Shown here piece after piece: positions 1 to 9,167 of a stretch of DNA of 64,000 nucleotides. Location of the stretch: the NCBI RefSeq assembly GCF_025717555.1, contig NZ_JAJIRP010000001.1:62001-126000 (forward strand), in the 5' to 3' direction. Numbering within the stretch: position 1 is the stretch's first letter; every line of letters starts with the position of its first letter. Under the pieces are notes generated by a model that was given only the letters and a program-made list of their open reading frames with translations, did no database searches and was not told where the DNA came from. Both the position numbers and the translations under genes were made by a program. Origin of the DNA: Paucibacter sp. B2R-40 (GTDB taxonomy: Bacteria; Pseudomonadota; Gammaproteobacteria; Burkholderiales; Burkholderiaceae_C).

Positions 1-1155
1 ATCCCGCTGGTGCAGTTCGGCGGCGTCAGCAACGTCAAGGACGGCAATCTGCAATTGGCCGAAACCTATAGCGTCAGCGTGGTGCGCGGCGACCGCCGCA
101 GCGGCACAGCGCAGGCGGTCACCAACGCAAGCGGCGGCAGCGCCACTTTTGACAAGCCGGTTGACAATATCGGCAAGAAAACGATCGCCGACTATGCGGC
201 CTACGCGGCCAAGCACATCTACACGGTCAATATTCCCGGCTGCAATATGCCGGCCAAGCTCTTCGTCGGTCAGCGCAAGGACGCGTTTGCGGTCAATCTG
301 GGCACCATCTTTGACTTGGTCAACGCACCGGTTGGCGTCATCACCGACCCCAGCCTGATCGGCGCAGCACCCAACACCATCGACGACAAAAACGTCACCA
401 CCCTGGGCCTGGAAGTACACAAGAGCTGCCTGACCAATGGCGACGACGTGATCGGCGGCTGGACCACCGCCAGCATGCGCCAAGCCCGTTTGCTCAACGG
501 CAAACCCGGTTCGGGCCATCAGGCCAGCGAAAAGGCCGGCGGCGCCTGGGTGCAAGTCTCGCGTCTGGGCATGCCCTTGGTCAATGAGGTCGTCATCGGC
601 CTGAAGGACAAGGACAAGTTCAACGCGTCCAAGCCGAGCGGCGACGCTCAGTTTGCAGATTATGTGACCAACCCGACCCTGCCGGCTTTGCTGGAAATCG
701 CACTGACCCTGCCCAACACGGCACCGACCAACTTCCCGCGCACCGATCTGGTCACGACCTTCCTGACCGGCATCAAGGGCGTCAACCAGCCCAAGAATGT
801 GGTCGGCTCCGAGATGCTGCGCCTCAACACCGCCATCCCGCCGGTCGCGTTTGCGCAGCAAAACCGTCTCGGCATCGTCGGCAACATCCTCGCCGGTGGC
901 AATGACAACGCCGGCTACCCGAACGGCCGTCGCCCCAAGGACGATGTGGTCGACATCTCGCTGGTGGCCGTGATGGGCGGCCTGTGCATGGCCAATGGCG
1001 ATACCGACAAGCTCGGCTTCGGCGCCGCCTGCAAGCCTTCCGCTGTGCCGCTGGGCGCCACGTCCTTCAAGCTGCATGACGCCGTCGATCAGGCTGCAGT
1101 GCCCTTGCTGAGCGGCTTCCCCTACCTCAACACGCCAGTTCCAGGCACCAAGTAA
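1..1155 (+). CDS. DUF4331 family protein, C-terminal part (5' end outside window)
   Basis: The reading frame is open from the first base, so the true start lies upstream and only about 384 residues are visible. The visible part resembles the C-terminal portion of DUF4331 proteins, which are exported proteins of unknown function. Recognisable elements are the stretch LGLEVHKSCLT followed by GGWTTASMRQARLL, and a late segment VDISLVAVMGGLC. It is followed after 18 bp by a small lipoprotein gene, then a TPR gene and a HupE-like gene, all on the same strand with short gaps. That arrangement suggests one operon for an envelope-associated function. Family assignment is by recalled pattern; no enzymatic role can be claimed. 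Confidence 0.75.
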   Translation: MPLVQFGGVSNVKDGNLQLAETYSVSVVRGDRRSGTAQAVTNASGGSATFDKPVDNIGKKTIADYAAYAAKHIYTVNIPGCNMPAKLFVGQRKDAFAVNLGTIFDLVNAPVGVITDPSLIGAAPNTIDDKNVTTLGLEVHKSCLTNGDDVIGGWTTASMRQARLLNGKPGSGHQASEKAGGAWVQVSRLGMPLVNEVVIGLKDKDKFNASKPSGDAQFADYVTNPTLPALLEIALTLPNTAPTNFPRTDLVTTFLTGIKGVNQPKNVVGSEMLRLNTAIPPVAFAQQNRLGIVGNILAGGNDNAGYPNGRRPKDDVVDISLVAVMGGLCMANGDTDKLGFGAACKPSAVPLGATSFKLHDAVDQAAVPLLSGFPYLNTPVPGTK

Positions 1156-1173
1156 ACAGCGAGGCCAGACATC

Positions 1174-1440
1174 ATGAACAAGCAACTCTTGCTGTGCAGC
1201 GTACTGCTGGCTGTCCTGGGCCTGACGGCCTGCGGCAGCGATGGCGGCGACGAAGCCCCGCCGCCGGTGATTCAGCCGCCGGTCGAAGTGACGGAAGTCC
1301 CAAGCTCGGCCGGGGCCTCGGCCGACGCCTATCGCAGCTACGCCGCCGGCCTGACAGCGACCGAAACCGCCGAGCCCCTGGGCTTGGACAAGGTCGCCGA
1401 GGCGCCAGTCTCAGACACCACCGAGCCGGCTGACATCTAA
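1174..1440 (+). CDS. small lipoprotein of the DUF4331 cluster
   Basis: An 88-residue protein starting MNKQLLLCSVLLAVLGLTAC, a clear lipoprotein signal peptide whose lipobox (LTAC) places the lipidated cysteine at residue 20. The mature part is acidic and proline-rich (DEAPPPVIQPPVEV) and has no domain I recognise. It lies 18 bp after the DUF4331 stop and 63 bp before the preferred start of the TPR gene. It probably sits in the outer membrane or at the periplasmic face and partners the neighbouring exported proteins; that is inferred from position only. Confidence 0.75.
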   Translation: MNKQLLLCSVLLAVLGLTACGSDGGDEAPPPVIQPPVEVTEVPSSAGASADAYRSYAAGLTATETAEPLGLDKVAEAPVSDTTEPADI

Positions 1441-1503
1441 GCCAAGCACCAGCCGGGGCCGCCTTTGTGCATCAGCGCATCGGTGGCCCATCAAGGACAT
1501 CCC

Positions 1504-2688
1504 GTGAAATCTGCTTTTATGGCCGGCCTGTTGGCGGCGCTGCTGGTGCAATCCGCCGGCGCTGCGCCCTACACCCCGACCGATGATCAAACCATCGTGC
1601 AAGCGCTGCCGAATCGGCTCGATGCCACGGCCCGCGCCCAGCGCAAGGCATTGGCCAGCCGCCCGCAGCAGCTGAGCTTGGCGCTGGCCACCGCGCAAGC
1701 GGCCATTGGTCGCGCCCGCAGCCACGGCGACCCACGCGAGCTGGGTTTGGCCGAAGCCGCGCTGGCCCCTTGGTGGGGGCTGGAGCAAGCGCCGCCGCAA
1801 GTGCGTTTGCTGCGCGCCAGCGTGCGGCAAAGCCAGCATGATTTCGCCACTTCTTTGCAAGACCTCGACAGATTGGTCGCCCAGCCCAGCCGCCTGCCGC
1901 TGCAAGTGCAGGCGCAAGCCGGCTTGATCCGCGCCTCGGTCTTGCAAGTGACCGGCCAGTTGGCCTTGGCGCGGCAGGCTTGCGAGAGCTTGACCGACGC
2001 CCGCTTCGCCAGCCTCGGGCCTGCCTTGGCGCTGCCGGCGCGGGCCTGCCTGGCCGAGCTGCGCAGTCTGTCGGGTGAGCCCAGAGAAGCGGCAGCCGAG
2101 CTGGCCGCCCTGGCCAAGCAGTCGCCAGATGATGCCTGGTTGTCCTTGCTCAGGGCCGAATTGGCTCAGCGCATGGGAGACAGCGTCGGCGCCGGCTCAC
2201 GCTACCGCGAAGCCCTGGCGGCCAGTTCAGGCGGTGACATCTATACCCGTGGCGCTTATGCCGACTACCTGCTCGAGCAAGGCCGCCCGGCCGACGCGCT
2301 GCGCTTGGTCGAGGGCGACGACGCCGAATCCGACGCGCTGCTCTTGCGCCGCGCGATTGCCCTGAAGCAGCTGGACAGTCCTTTGCTGAAGCCGGTCGCC
2401 GCCGCTTTGACGGCCCGCTTCGAAGCCGCCCGCCTGCGCGGCGAAAACTACCATGCACGCGAACAGGCGCGGCTGGCCCTCGACGTGCTGGGGCAAACCC
2501 AGCCGGCCTTGCAGCTTGCGTTGAGCAACTGGGCACAGCAGAAAGAACCCGCCGACGCCTTGCTGCTGCAGCGCGCAGCGCTGGCCGCCGCTCAGCCGGG
2601 TGCGGTCGAGCCCGAAATCAAACGCCTCGTCCAAGCGGGCTGGGTCGATGTGCGCCTGACCCACGCCACTCGGAGTGCCAAGCCATGA
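1504..2688 (+). CDS. exported tetratricopeptide-repeat-like protein
   Basis: An alanine- and leucine-rich helical protein (394 residues from GTG at 1504) with repeated amphipathic helix pairs typical of TPR folds. An upstream GTG at 1465 is in frame, but the GTG at 1504 gives MKSAFMAGLLAALLVQSAGA, a normal Sec signal peptide, and is preferred. Its stop overlaps the start of the next gene by 4 bp (ATGA), so the two are translationally coupled. TPR proteins are scaffolds; here the partners are presumably the DUF4331 protein and the HupE-like membrane protein. No catalytic motif is visible. Confidence 0.7.
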   Translation: MKSAFMAGLLAALLVQSAGAAPYTPTDDQTIVQALPNRLDATARAQRKALASRPQQLSLALATAQAAIGRARSHGDPRELGLAEAALAPWWGLEQAPPQVRLLRASVRQSQHDFATSLQDLDRLVAQPSRLPLQVQAQAGLIRASVLQVTGQLALARQACESLTDARFASLGPALALPARACLAELRSLSGEPREAAAELAALAKQSPDDAWLSLLRAELAQRMGDSVGAGSRYREALAASSGGDIYTRGAYADYLLEQGRPADALRLVEGDDAESDALLLRRAIALKQLDSPLLKPVAAALTARFEAARLRGENYHAREQARLALDVLGQTQPALQLALSNWAQQKEPADALLLQRAALAAAQPGAVEPEIKRLVQAGWVDVRLTHATRSAKP

Positions 2689-3827
2689 TGCGTTTCATCT
2701 CCCTGGCCTTTGCCATTTCATTGGCCTTGACCCTGGCCGGCCCGGCGCAGGCCCATAAATCAAGTGACGCCTACTTAACGCTCTATGTAGACGGCAACAC
2801 GATCACGCAGCGCCTGGACATCGCCTTGCAGGACCTGGACCGCGACCTCGACCTTGATGCCAACGACGACAAGCAGCTGAGCTGGGGCGAACTGCGCACG
2901 CGCTGGCCGGAGCTGGAGCGGCTGGTCGCCGATAGCGTCAAACTCAGCGCCGATGGTCAGGTTTGCACCGTGATGGGCAAACTGCCAGCTCAGCTCGACC
3001 ATCACAGCGACGGCGCCTACGCGGTCTTGCAGCAGACGCTGCAATGCGCGGCACCGGTGCAAAGCTTGGCGCTGGACTATCGGCTGTTCGCCGGCAGTGA
3101 CGCCAAGCATCGCGGCATTGCCCGCGTCTTGTCGGCCTCGGATGAACAAAGTGCGGTGCTGGTGCCTGCCGTTGGCCCCAAGAATTTTCAGCTCAACACC
3201 AGCCTGCAAGAAAAGCTGCGCAGCCTGGGCGGCTTCATCGTCGAAGGCATGCACCATATCTCCGTCGGGCTGGATCACATCTTGTTCCTCGTCAGCCTGC
3301 TGATGGTGGCCGTGTGGCGCCGCGAAGGTACTGGCTGGGTTGCCCGCTCAAGCTCGAGGTCCGCCTGGCGCGAAGCCTTCAAGCTGGTCACCGCCTTTAC
3401 CTTGGCGCATTCCTTGACGCTGGGCTTGGCTGCGGCGGGGGTGTTGGCGCCACCCTCGCGCTGGGTCGAATCGCTGATTGCGGCCAGCGTGCTGGTCGCC
3501 GCCATCGACAATATGCGTCCCTTTGTGCGCGGCCCGCGCTGGCTGATGGTGGCCCTGTTCGGTCTGGTGCATGGCTTTGGCTTCGCCGGACCGTTGCAAG
3601 CCCTGGGCCTGCAGCGTGGCAATCTGGCGCTGCCGCTGCTGGGTTTCAATCTGGGCGTCGAATTCGCGCAAATGCTGCTGGTCGCACTGATCTTGCCGCT
3701 GGCCATCGCGTTGCGCGACAAGCCGCTCTATGGCCGGCTGTTGGTACGCCCGGGCTCGGCCCTGATAGGCGGCTTGGCCTTGCTGTGGCTGCTAGAGCGC
3801 AGCCTGGACTTCAGTCTTTTTGCCTAG
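2685..3827 (+). CDS. HupE/UreJ-like membrane protein with exported N-terminal domain
   Basis: A 380-residue protein with an N-terminal signal peptide (cleavage near AQAHKSSDAYLTL), a soluble periplasmic domain of about 150 residues, then about six to seven hydrophobic segments. The membrane part contains EGMHHISVGLDHILFL, then AFTLAHSLTL and LFGLVHGFGFA, the histidine-rich pattern of HupE/UreJ_2 proteins. In related families these histidines suggest metal handling (nickel or cobalt), but for this large two-part type the substrate is unknown. It begins inside the stop of the TPR gene and its last 36 bp overlap the convergent nuclease gene. Confidence 0.75.
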   Translation: MMRFISLAFAISLALTLAGPAQAHKSSDAYLTLYVDGNTITQRLDIALQDLDRDLDLDANDDKQLSWGELRTRWPELERLVADSVKLSADGQVCTVMGKLPAQLDHHSDGAYAVLQQTLQCAAPVQSLALDYRLFAGSDAKHRGIARVLSASDEQSAVLVPAVGPKNFQLNTSLQEKLRSLGGFIVEGMHHISVGLDHILFLVSLLMVAVWRREGTGWVARSSSRSAWREAFKLVTAFTLAHSLTLGLAAAGVLAPPSRWVESLIAASVLVAAIDNMRPFVRGPRWLMVALFGLVHGFGFAGPLQALGLQRGNLALPLLGFNLGVEFAQMLLVALILPLAIALRDKPLYGRLLVRPGSALIGGLALLWLLERSLDFSLFA

Positions 3828-4613
3828 GCTCTCGTTCAAGACCTCGGCCAAGCGCTGGGCCGCAGCGCTCAGCTGCGCGAGCAACTGATCATCATGTGCA
3901 TCGGCATAGGCTTGATCGACCTTGTGCCCATCGGGGTAAAAGCCCGGCGCGCTGGCGATGCGGCAGGACTCGCTGGCCCATTGCGCGGCGCCGCTTGCTG
4001 AACTGGGCGTGGCGACTGGCAAGCCGGCGCTGATCTGCGCCTGCAGCGCGGCCGCAGCGCCAGGGTGATTCAGGATCAGGCCCGAGTCCCACAAGGCGTG
4101 CAGATTGGAGCCCCGGCCAAAGCCTTGCAGCTGATAGCTATTGCCACCACGGTCATCGCCAAAGCCGGCATGCAGCGGTTGATGCACATCGGCCACCAGA
4201 TGGACAACGTATTTCAGCGCTTTCAGTCTGGCCTCATCGTCGGCCGCGGAACGCAGCAGATTTGTCTGGCGTTGAATGGCGGCCACCACACAGGCGCCAG
4301 CTTCGCAGTCGCGTTGCGGCTCATAGTGGCAATCGGCATCGCGTGGGAAATTGACGTAATGCCAGGGCCCGGTCTGCGGCGAGCGGTGCTCGTCCGCCCA
4401 GGTCGACACCGAGGCCAGCGTGCTGCCCGGCTCAAGCGCCAGCAGCCGCACCACTTCGGCGCGTGCGTGGGAATTCAGATTCTGCTCGGCGACGCTGGCG
4501 ATCAGGCGGTGGCCGTCGGCGCCCCAGGCTTGGACCGGATTTGTTTGGGTGAGCAGGGCGGGGAGAACAATCAGGGCAGCGAGTTGCGTGCGCAGGCGGG
4601 GCAAACTGGGCAA
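3792..4613 (-). CDS. S1/P1 family nuclease
   Basis: A 273-residue exported nuclease of the zinc-dependent S1/P1 (phospholipase C-like) family, which degrades single-stranded nucleic acids and removes 3'-phosphates. After signal cleavage at VQA the mature protein would start WGADGH, the N-terminal Trp and His that coordinate zinc in the family. Other expected ligands are visible: WADEHR, HLVADVHQPLHAG and LHALWDSGLI. The only in-frame starts are TTG codons near 4613, with no good ribosome-binding site, so the exact start is uncertain. The 3' end overlaps the convergent HupE-like gene by 36 bp; the 5' end is divergent from the LacI regulator. Confidence 0.85.
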   Translation of the reverse strand: MPSLPRLRTQLAALIVLPALLTQTNPVQAWGADGHRLIASVAEQNLNSHARAEVVRLLALEPGSTLASVSTWADEHRSPQTGPWHYVNFPRDADCHYEPQRDCEAGACVVAAIQRQTNLLRSAADDEARLKALKYVVHLVADVHQPLHAGFGDDRGGNSYQLQGFGRGSNLHALWDSGLILNHPGAAAALQAQISAGLPVATPSSASGAAQWASESCRIASAPGFYPDGHKVDQAYADAHDDQLLAQLSAAAQRLAEVLNESLGKKTEVQAAL

Positions 4614-4784
4614 GGGAGGCGCTTAGAAAAAATACGGTCGAAATATTGCCCGGCAGGACAGGGGTCGCCATTCTGCCAAAGTCCACGCCGCGCCCAAATT
4701 GCGTCCAAACAGCAAAGGCCTGCCTTTGCCCGGCCATGCACTGGCTAAACCCTTAAACTGCGGGGCCACCACCGACCGCAGGCC

Positions 4785-5846
4785 ATGAAGAGTAGCGAGA
4801 AGAAAACCAGCAAGACCACGCGCAGCGCAGCGGTCGCCCATGACCCCAAGGTCACGCTGGGCATGGTGGCTGCCGCCTGCGGCGTTTCACCCAGCACGGT
4901 ATCGCGGATTCTGAACGGCACGGCCGTGGTCAGCGCCGAGAAGCGGGCCGCAGTGGACCAAGCTATTGCCGAGCTGGGCTTTGTGCCCAACCCGATGGCG
5001 CGCGGCCTGGCCGGCGGTCGCACGCTGAGTGTGGGCGTTATCACCCAAGCGATCGATAGCCCGTTCTACGGCATCGCGCTGCGCGGCATCGAAGAAGAGC
5101 TGAACAAGATTGGCTACAGCCCGCTGTTTGTCAGCGGCCATTGGAATGCCAAGGAAGAGGCGCGCTGCATCGAGGTGCTGCGCTCACGCCGTGTCGACGG
5201 CATCATCATCCTGACCGGCCGGCTCAGCGATGAGTCGCTGAAGACCCTGGCCAAGGCCTTGCCGGTGGTCGTCACCGGCCGCAGCCTGGTCGCGCCCGGC
5301 TTGTTCTCGCTGGACTTCAATAACTTCGAGGGCGCACGGCTCGCGACAGCGCATCTGCTGCAACTGGGCCATCGCGAGATTGCCTTCATCGCCGGCCCGG
5401 CTAACCACCCCGATGCCTTGGAACGCCTGCGTGGCTACCGCACCGCGCTGGACGAGGCCGGCATCGCCTTCCAGCCCGGCCTGGTGCTGCCGGGTATGTA
5501 TAGCGAAGAAAGCGGTCTGCAAGCGGTTGAGCAATTGATTGCCGGCCGCCATCCCTTCTCGGCCATCTTTGCCGCCAATGATCAAATGGCCTTTGGCGCA
5601 GCCTTGGCCCTGCATCGCCATGGAATGCATGTGCCGGACCAGATTTCTCTGGTCGGCTTTGATGATGTGGCCGGCGCCGCCCACTCGGTGCCGCCGCTGA
5701 GCACCATCCATCACCCGGCTTATGAACTCGGCAGTTTGGCGGCCAAGGCGCTGCTTCAGCTCTTGGCGGGTGAGGCCCCGCAGGCCAGCCTGCCGGAGCC
5801 TCGCTTGACGGTACGCGGCTCTACCCGAGCCTTGCTCAGACCCTGA
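4785..5846 (+). CDS. LacI-family transcriptional regulator of the beta-glucan locus
   Basis: A 353-residue regulator with a basic N-terminal extension of about 22 residues, a LacI helix-turn-helix (VSPSTVSRILNG at about residues 34-45), hinge (PNPMARGLAGG) and a periplasmic-binding-protein-like effector domain starting at TLSVGVI. LacI-type proteins usually repress sugar operons and release DNA when a sugar binds. The gene is immediately upstream of a sugar ABC transporter operon whose promoter overlaps a perfect LacI-type palindrome, and the same palindrome precedes the converging operon at 17.2 kb, so it is very likely the shared repressor. No copy of the palindrome is visible in front of this gene itself. 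The effector is inferred to be an oligosaccharide from beta-1,3-glucan. Confidence 0.9.
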   Translation: MKSSEKKTSKTTRSAAVAHDPKVTLGMVAAACGVSPSTVSRILNGTAVVSAEKRAAVDQAIAELGFVPNPMARGLAGGRTLSVGVITQAIDSPFYGIALRGIEEELNKIGYSPLFVSGHWNAKEEARCIEVLRSRRVDGIIILTGRLSDESLKTLAKALPVVVTGRSLVAPGLFSLDFNNFEGARLATAHLLQLGHREIAFIAGPANHPDALERLRGYRTALDEAGIAFQPGLVLPGMYSEESGLQAVEQLIAGRHPFSAIFAANDQMAFGAALALHRHGMHVPDQISLVGFDDVAGAAHSVPPLSTIHHPAYELGSLAAKALLQLLAGEAPQASLPEPRLTVRGSTRALLRP

Positions 5847-5899
5847 ACCGCGGACCGCCCTCACACACCCCGCTGATCGGCCCCCGCATTTACCCTTTG

Positions 5900-5928
5900 T
5901 TGACAGGCAAAGCGGGCGGCACTACATT
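5900..5928 (+). promoter_or_regulatory. sigma-70 promoter of the sugar ABC transporter operon
   Basis: TTGACA at 5900-5905 is a consensus -35 box and TACATT at 5923-5928 a four-of-six -10 box, with the ideal 17-bp spacer. The LacI-type operator begins 2 bp downstream, so a bound repressor would cover the transcription start. Confidence 0.75.
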
Positions 5929-5929
5929 A

Positions 5930-5943
5930 TGAAAGCGCTTTCA
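5930..5943. promoter_or_regulatory. LacI-type operator TGAAAGCGCTTTCA
   Basis: A perfect 14-bp palindrome with the central CG typical of LacI/GalR/CcpA operators. It overlaps the expected start point of the promoter at 5900-5928 and lies 74 bp upstream of the binding-protein gene. An identical copy is found at 17197-17210 in front of the converging operon. Confidence 0.85.
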
Positions 5944-6016
5944 TAAAGCGTTCAAGACCCCAAATAACAGACCGAATCGCCCATGATGGCCGATTCAAGG
6001 TGGAGACAAGCAGGCC

Positions 6017-7327
6017 ATGAATACGAACGAGCGTGCCGGTTGGCGCGCCTGGCTAGATGACAAGCTTTTGCAGTCAAAGTTGACAGCGTTGTCAATGCTG
6101 CTGGGCTTGCTCGGCCTCACGCTGCCGCTTAGCGCTGCGGCACAGCAAGTGCTGGTGGTGGCCGCCTATCCGGCCGTAGACGAAATCGTCAGAGCGGCGC
6201 TGCCGGCCTGGCAAAGCCTGCATCCCAATGTCGAGGTCAAGGTGGTCAGCCGCCAGTTTGCCGACCACCACACCGCCATGACCACTGCTTTGTCGACGGC
6301 GGTCTATTTGCCCGATGTGATGGCGCTAGAGGTCGGCTATCTGGGGCGCTTTTCGCCCGGTTACGGCCTGGAGGATTTGACGCGCCCGCCCTACGACATC
6401 GCCAGGTTCAAGCCCCGCTTCGTGCCCTATGCCTACCAGCAGGCGAGCAACCGGCGCGGCGAGGTGGTGGCGGTGCCGACCGATATCGGCCCTGGCACCT
6501 TGCTCTACCGCAAAGATGTGCTGGCCAAGGCCGGCGTCAGCGAGGCTGAGCTCACGCAAAGCTGGGACAGCTATGTCGCCGCCGGCATCAAGATCAAGGC
6601 CAGCAGCGGCGGCTTCCTCTTGGCCCATGCCCGCGATATCAAGAACATCCTGATCCGCACCGGCATACAGCCCGGCGAAGGGCTCTACTTTGACAATCAG
6701 TCGCGTGTGTTGGTCGCATCACCGCGTTTTGTGCGGGCTTTCGAGTTGGCCCGCGAAGTGCGCCAGCACAAGCTGGACGCAAGAGTATTGGCTTGGTCGG
6801 CCGACTGGACCGAGGGCTTCAAGCGCGGCAGCATTGCCACCCAATTGACCGGCGCCTGGCTGGCCGGCCACTTGAATACATGGTTGGCCCCCAACACCGC
6901 CGGCCTGTGGCGTGCCGCGCAACTGCCCGAGGGCGCATTTGCGGCCTACGGCGGCACTTTCTTTGCATTGCCGCGCAAGGCCGACCCGGCCAACAAGGCC
7001 TTGGCTTGGGACCTGATTCAGTTCCTGACCCTGAACCGGGAGATACAGCTGCGCGCCTTCAAAGCGCAAGACGCCTTCCCGGCCTTGCTGGAAGCGCATG
7101 ACGACCCCTTCTTCGAGCAGCCGATTGCTTTCCTGGGCGGTCAGACCGCGCGGATAGGCTGGCGCGACGCTGCTCGCCGTATCAAAGCGGTGGATGTGCA
7201 CAAGCAAGACGCTTTTGCCGAGGAGGTCATAGACACCGAACTCGACAAGGTGCTGGAGCGCGGCAAAGACATCCGCACCGCGCTGGCCGATGCCGAACGC
7301 CTGCTGAAGCAGCGCGCTACACGTTGA
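6017..7327 (+). CDS. sugar ABC transporter substrate-binding protein (first copy)
   Basis: A 436-residue family 1 extracellular solute-binding protein that captures a sugar in the periplasm for the permeases encoded just downstream. The N-terminus has a long, charged n-region and then a hydrophobic core (MLLGLLGLTLPLSAAAQQ), consistent with a Sec signal; GGAGA at about 6002 supports the ATG at 6017. Family features include VPTDIGPGTLLYRKDVLAKAG, WSADWTEGFKRG and GGTFFALPRKADPANKALA. It is closely similar along its length to the minus-strand protein at 15819-17171, for example both have ADHHTAM and VPTDIGPGTLLYR. First gene of an operon that also encodes both permeases, a GH1 glucosidase and the ATPase. 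Confidence 0.92.
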   Translation: MNTNERAGWRAWLDDKLLQSKLTALSMLLGLLGLTLPLSAAAQQVLVVAAYPAVDEIVRAALPAWQSLHPNVEVKVVSRQFADHHTAMTTALSTAVYLPDVMALEVGYLGRFSPGYGLEDLTRPPYDIARFKPRFVPYAYQQASNRRGEVVAVPTDIGPGTLLYRKDVLAKAGVSEAELTQSWDSYVAAGIKIKASSGGFLLAHARDIKNILIRTGIQPGEGLYFDNQSRVLVASPRFVRAFELAREVRQHKLDARVLAWSADWTEGFKRGSIATQLTGAWLAGHLNTWLAPNTAGLWRAAQLPEGAFAAYGGTFFALPRKADPANKALAWDLIQFLTLNREIQLRAFKAQDAFPALLEAHDDPFFEQPIAFLGGQTARIGWRDAARRIKAVDVHKQDAFAEEVIDTELDKVLERGKDIRTALADAERLLKQRATR

Positions 7328-7346
7328 AAGCGCTAGGAACATAACG

Positions 7347-8276
7347 ATGAAGCTACCTGCCTTCCTGCGCCTGCCGCCACGCTGGGCGCCCTATGTGTTC
7401 TTGGCACCTTTCGTGCTGCTGTTCCTGATCTTCGGCATGTTCCCGCTGAGCTTCTCGCTCTATCTGGCGTTTCAGACCTGGGAGCCGACCAGCGGCCTGA
7501 CGGCGATGAGCTTCGTCGGCCTCGACAACTTCGCCTTCGCGCTGCAAGACGAATGGTTCTGGAAGTCGCTGAAGAACACCACCTGGCTGGCCTTGGCATC
7601 GGGCGTGCCCCAGCATCTGGTGGCGATCCCGCTGGCCTGCTTCATCCATGCCTCGTTCAAGCGCCTTCGCAACGGCGTGGTCGGCGCCTACTTCATGCCT
7701 TACATCACCTCGACGGTGGCGATCGCGATTCTGTTCAGCTCGCTGTTCTCGACCGACTACGGCCTGATCAATGGCGTGATCGCGGCCTTGCGCGAGCTGC
7801 CCGGCATCGGCTGGCTAATGCCGGCTGCGGCCATCGACTGGCTCAACAACCCGGATGCGCTCAAACCCGCGATTGCGATGATCGTGTTCTGGCGCTATGT
7901 CGGCTTCAATGTGGTGCTCTATCTGGCCGCGCTGCAGACCATCCCCGCCGACATCATGGAGGCCGCACGCATGGACGGTGCTGGCCGGCTGCAGCAGTTC
8001 TGGCACATCACCCTGCCCAGCCTGAAGCCGATGATCTTCTTCGGCGTCACGCTGAGCGTGATCGGCGGCCTGCAGCTGTTCGAGGAGCCCTTCATCCTCA
8101 CCAATGGCCGTGGCGGCACCGATCAGGCCGGCATGACGACGGCCATCTACCTCTACCGCATGGCTTTTGACTTCAATGATTTTGGTGCCGCCAGCGCGAT
8201 GTCCTGGTTGCTCTTTCTGCTGGTGGGCCTGCTGACCTGGCTGACCAACCGCGCGTTTCGCCAGCGCGGCGCTTGA
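7347..8276 (+). CDS. sugar ABC transporter permease, MalF-type
   Basis: A 309-residue inner-membrane protein with about six transmembrane segments, beginning YVFLAPFVLLFLIFGMFPL. The cytoplasmic EAA loop that docks with the ATPase is visible as EAARMDGAGRLQQFWHITLP. It follows the binding protein by 19 bp and overlaps the second permease's region by a few bases. The 10-bp string TGAAAGCGCT at 7325-7334, spanning the upstream stop, is half of the operon's operator; I read it as chance or a weak auxiliary site. Confidence 0.92.
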   Translation: MKLPAFLRLPPRWAPYVFLAPFVLLFLIFGMFPLSFSLYLAFQTWEPTSGLTAMSFVGLDNFAFALQDEWFWKSLKNTTWLALASGVPQHLVAIPLACFIHASFKRLRNGVVGAYFMPYITSTVAIAILFSSLFSTDYGLINGVIAALRELPGIGWLMPAAAIDWLNNPDALKPAIAMIVFWRYVGFNVVLYLAALQTIPADIMEAARMDGAGRLQQFWHITLPSLKPMIFFGVTLSVIGGLQLFEEPFILTNGRGGTDQAGMTTAIYLYRMAFDFNDFGAASAMSWLLFLLVGLLTWLTNRAFRQRGA

Positions 8277-8290
8277 AGAAGGCCTTTGAT

Positions 8291-9124
<834 letters not shown>

Positions 9125-9167
9125 CCATACGCGCTTGAAACCCTCTTTTCTCCTGCCTCCTCTGCCC

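Noticed and set aside
7325-7334. Third LacI operator (TGAAAGCGCT)
   Set aside because: Only the left half of the palindrome matches, and it lies inside the operon over a stop codon.
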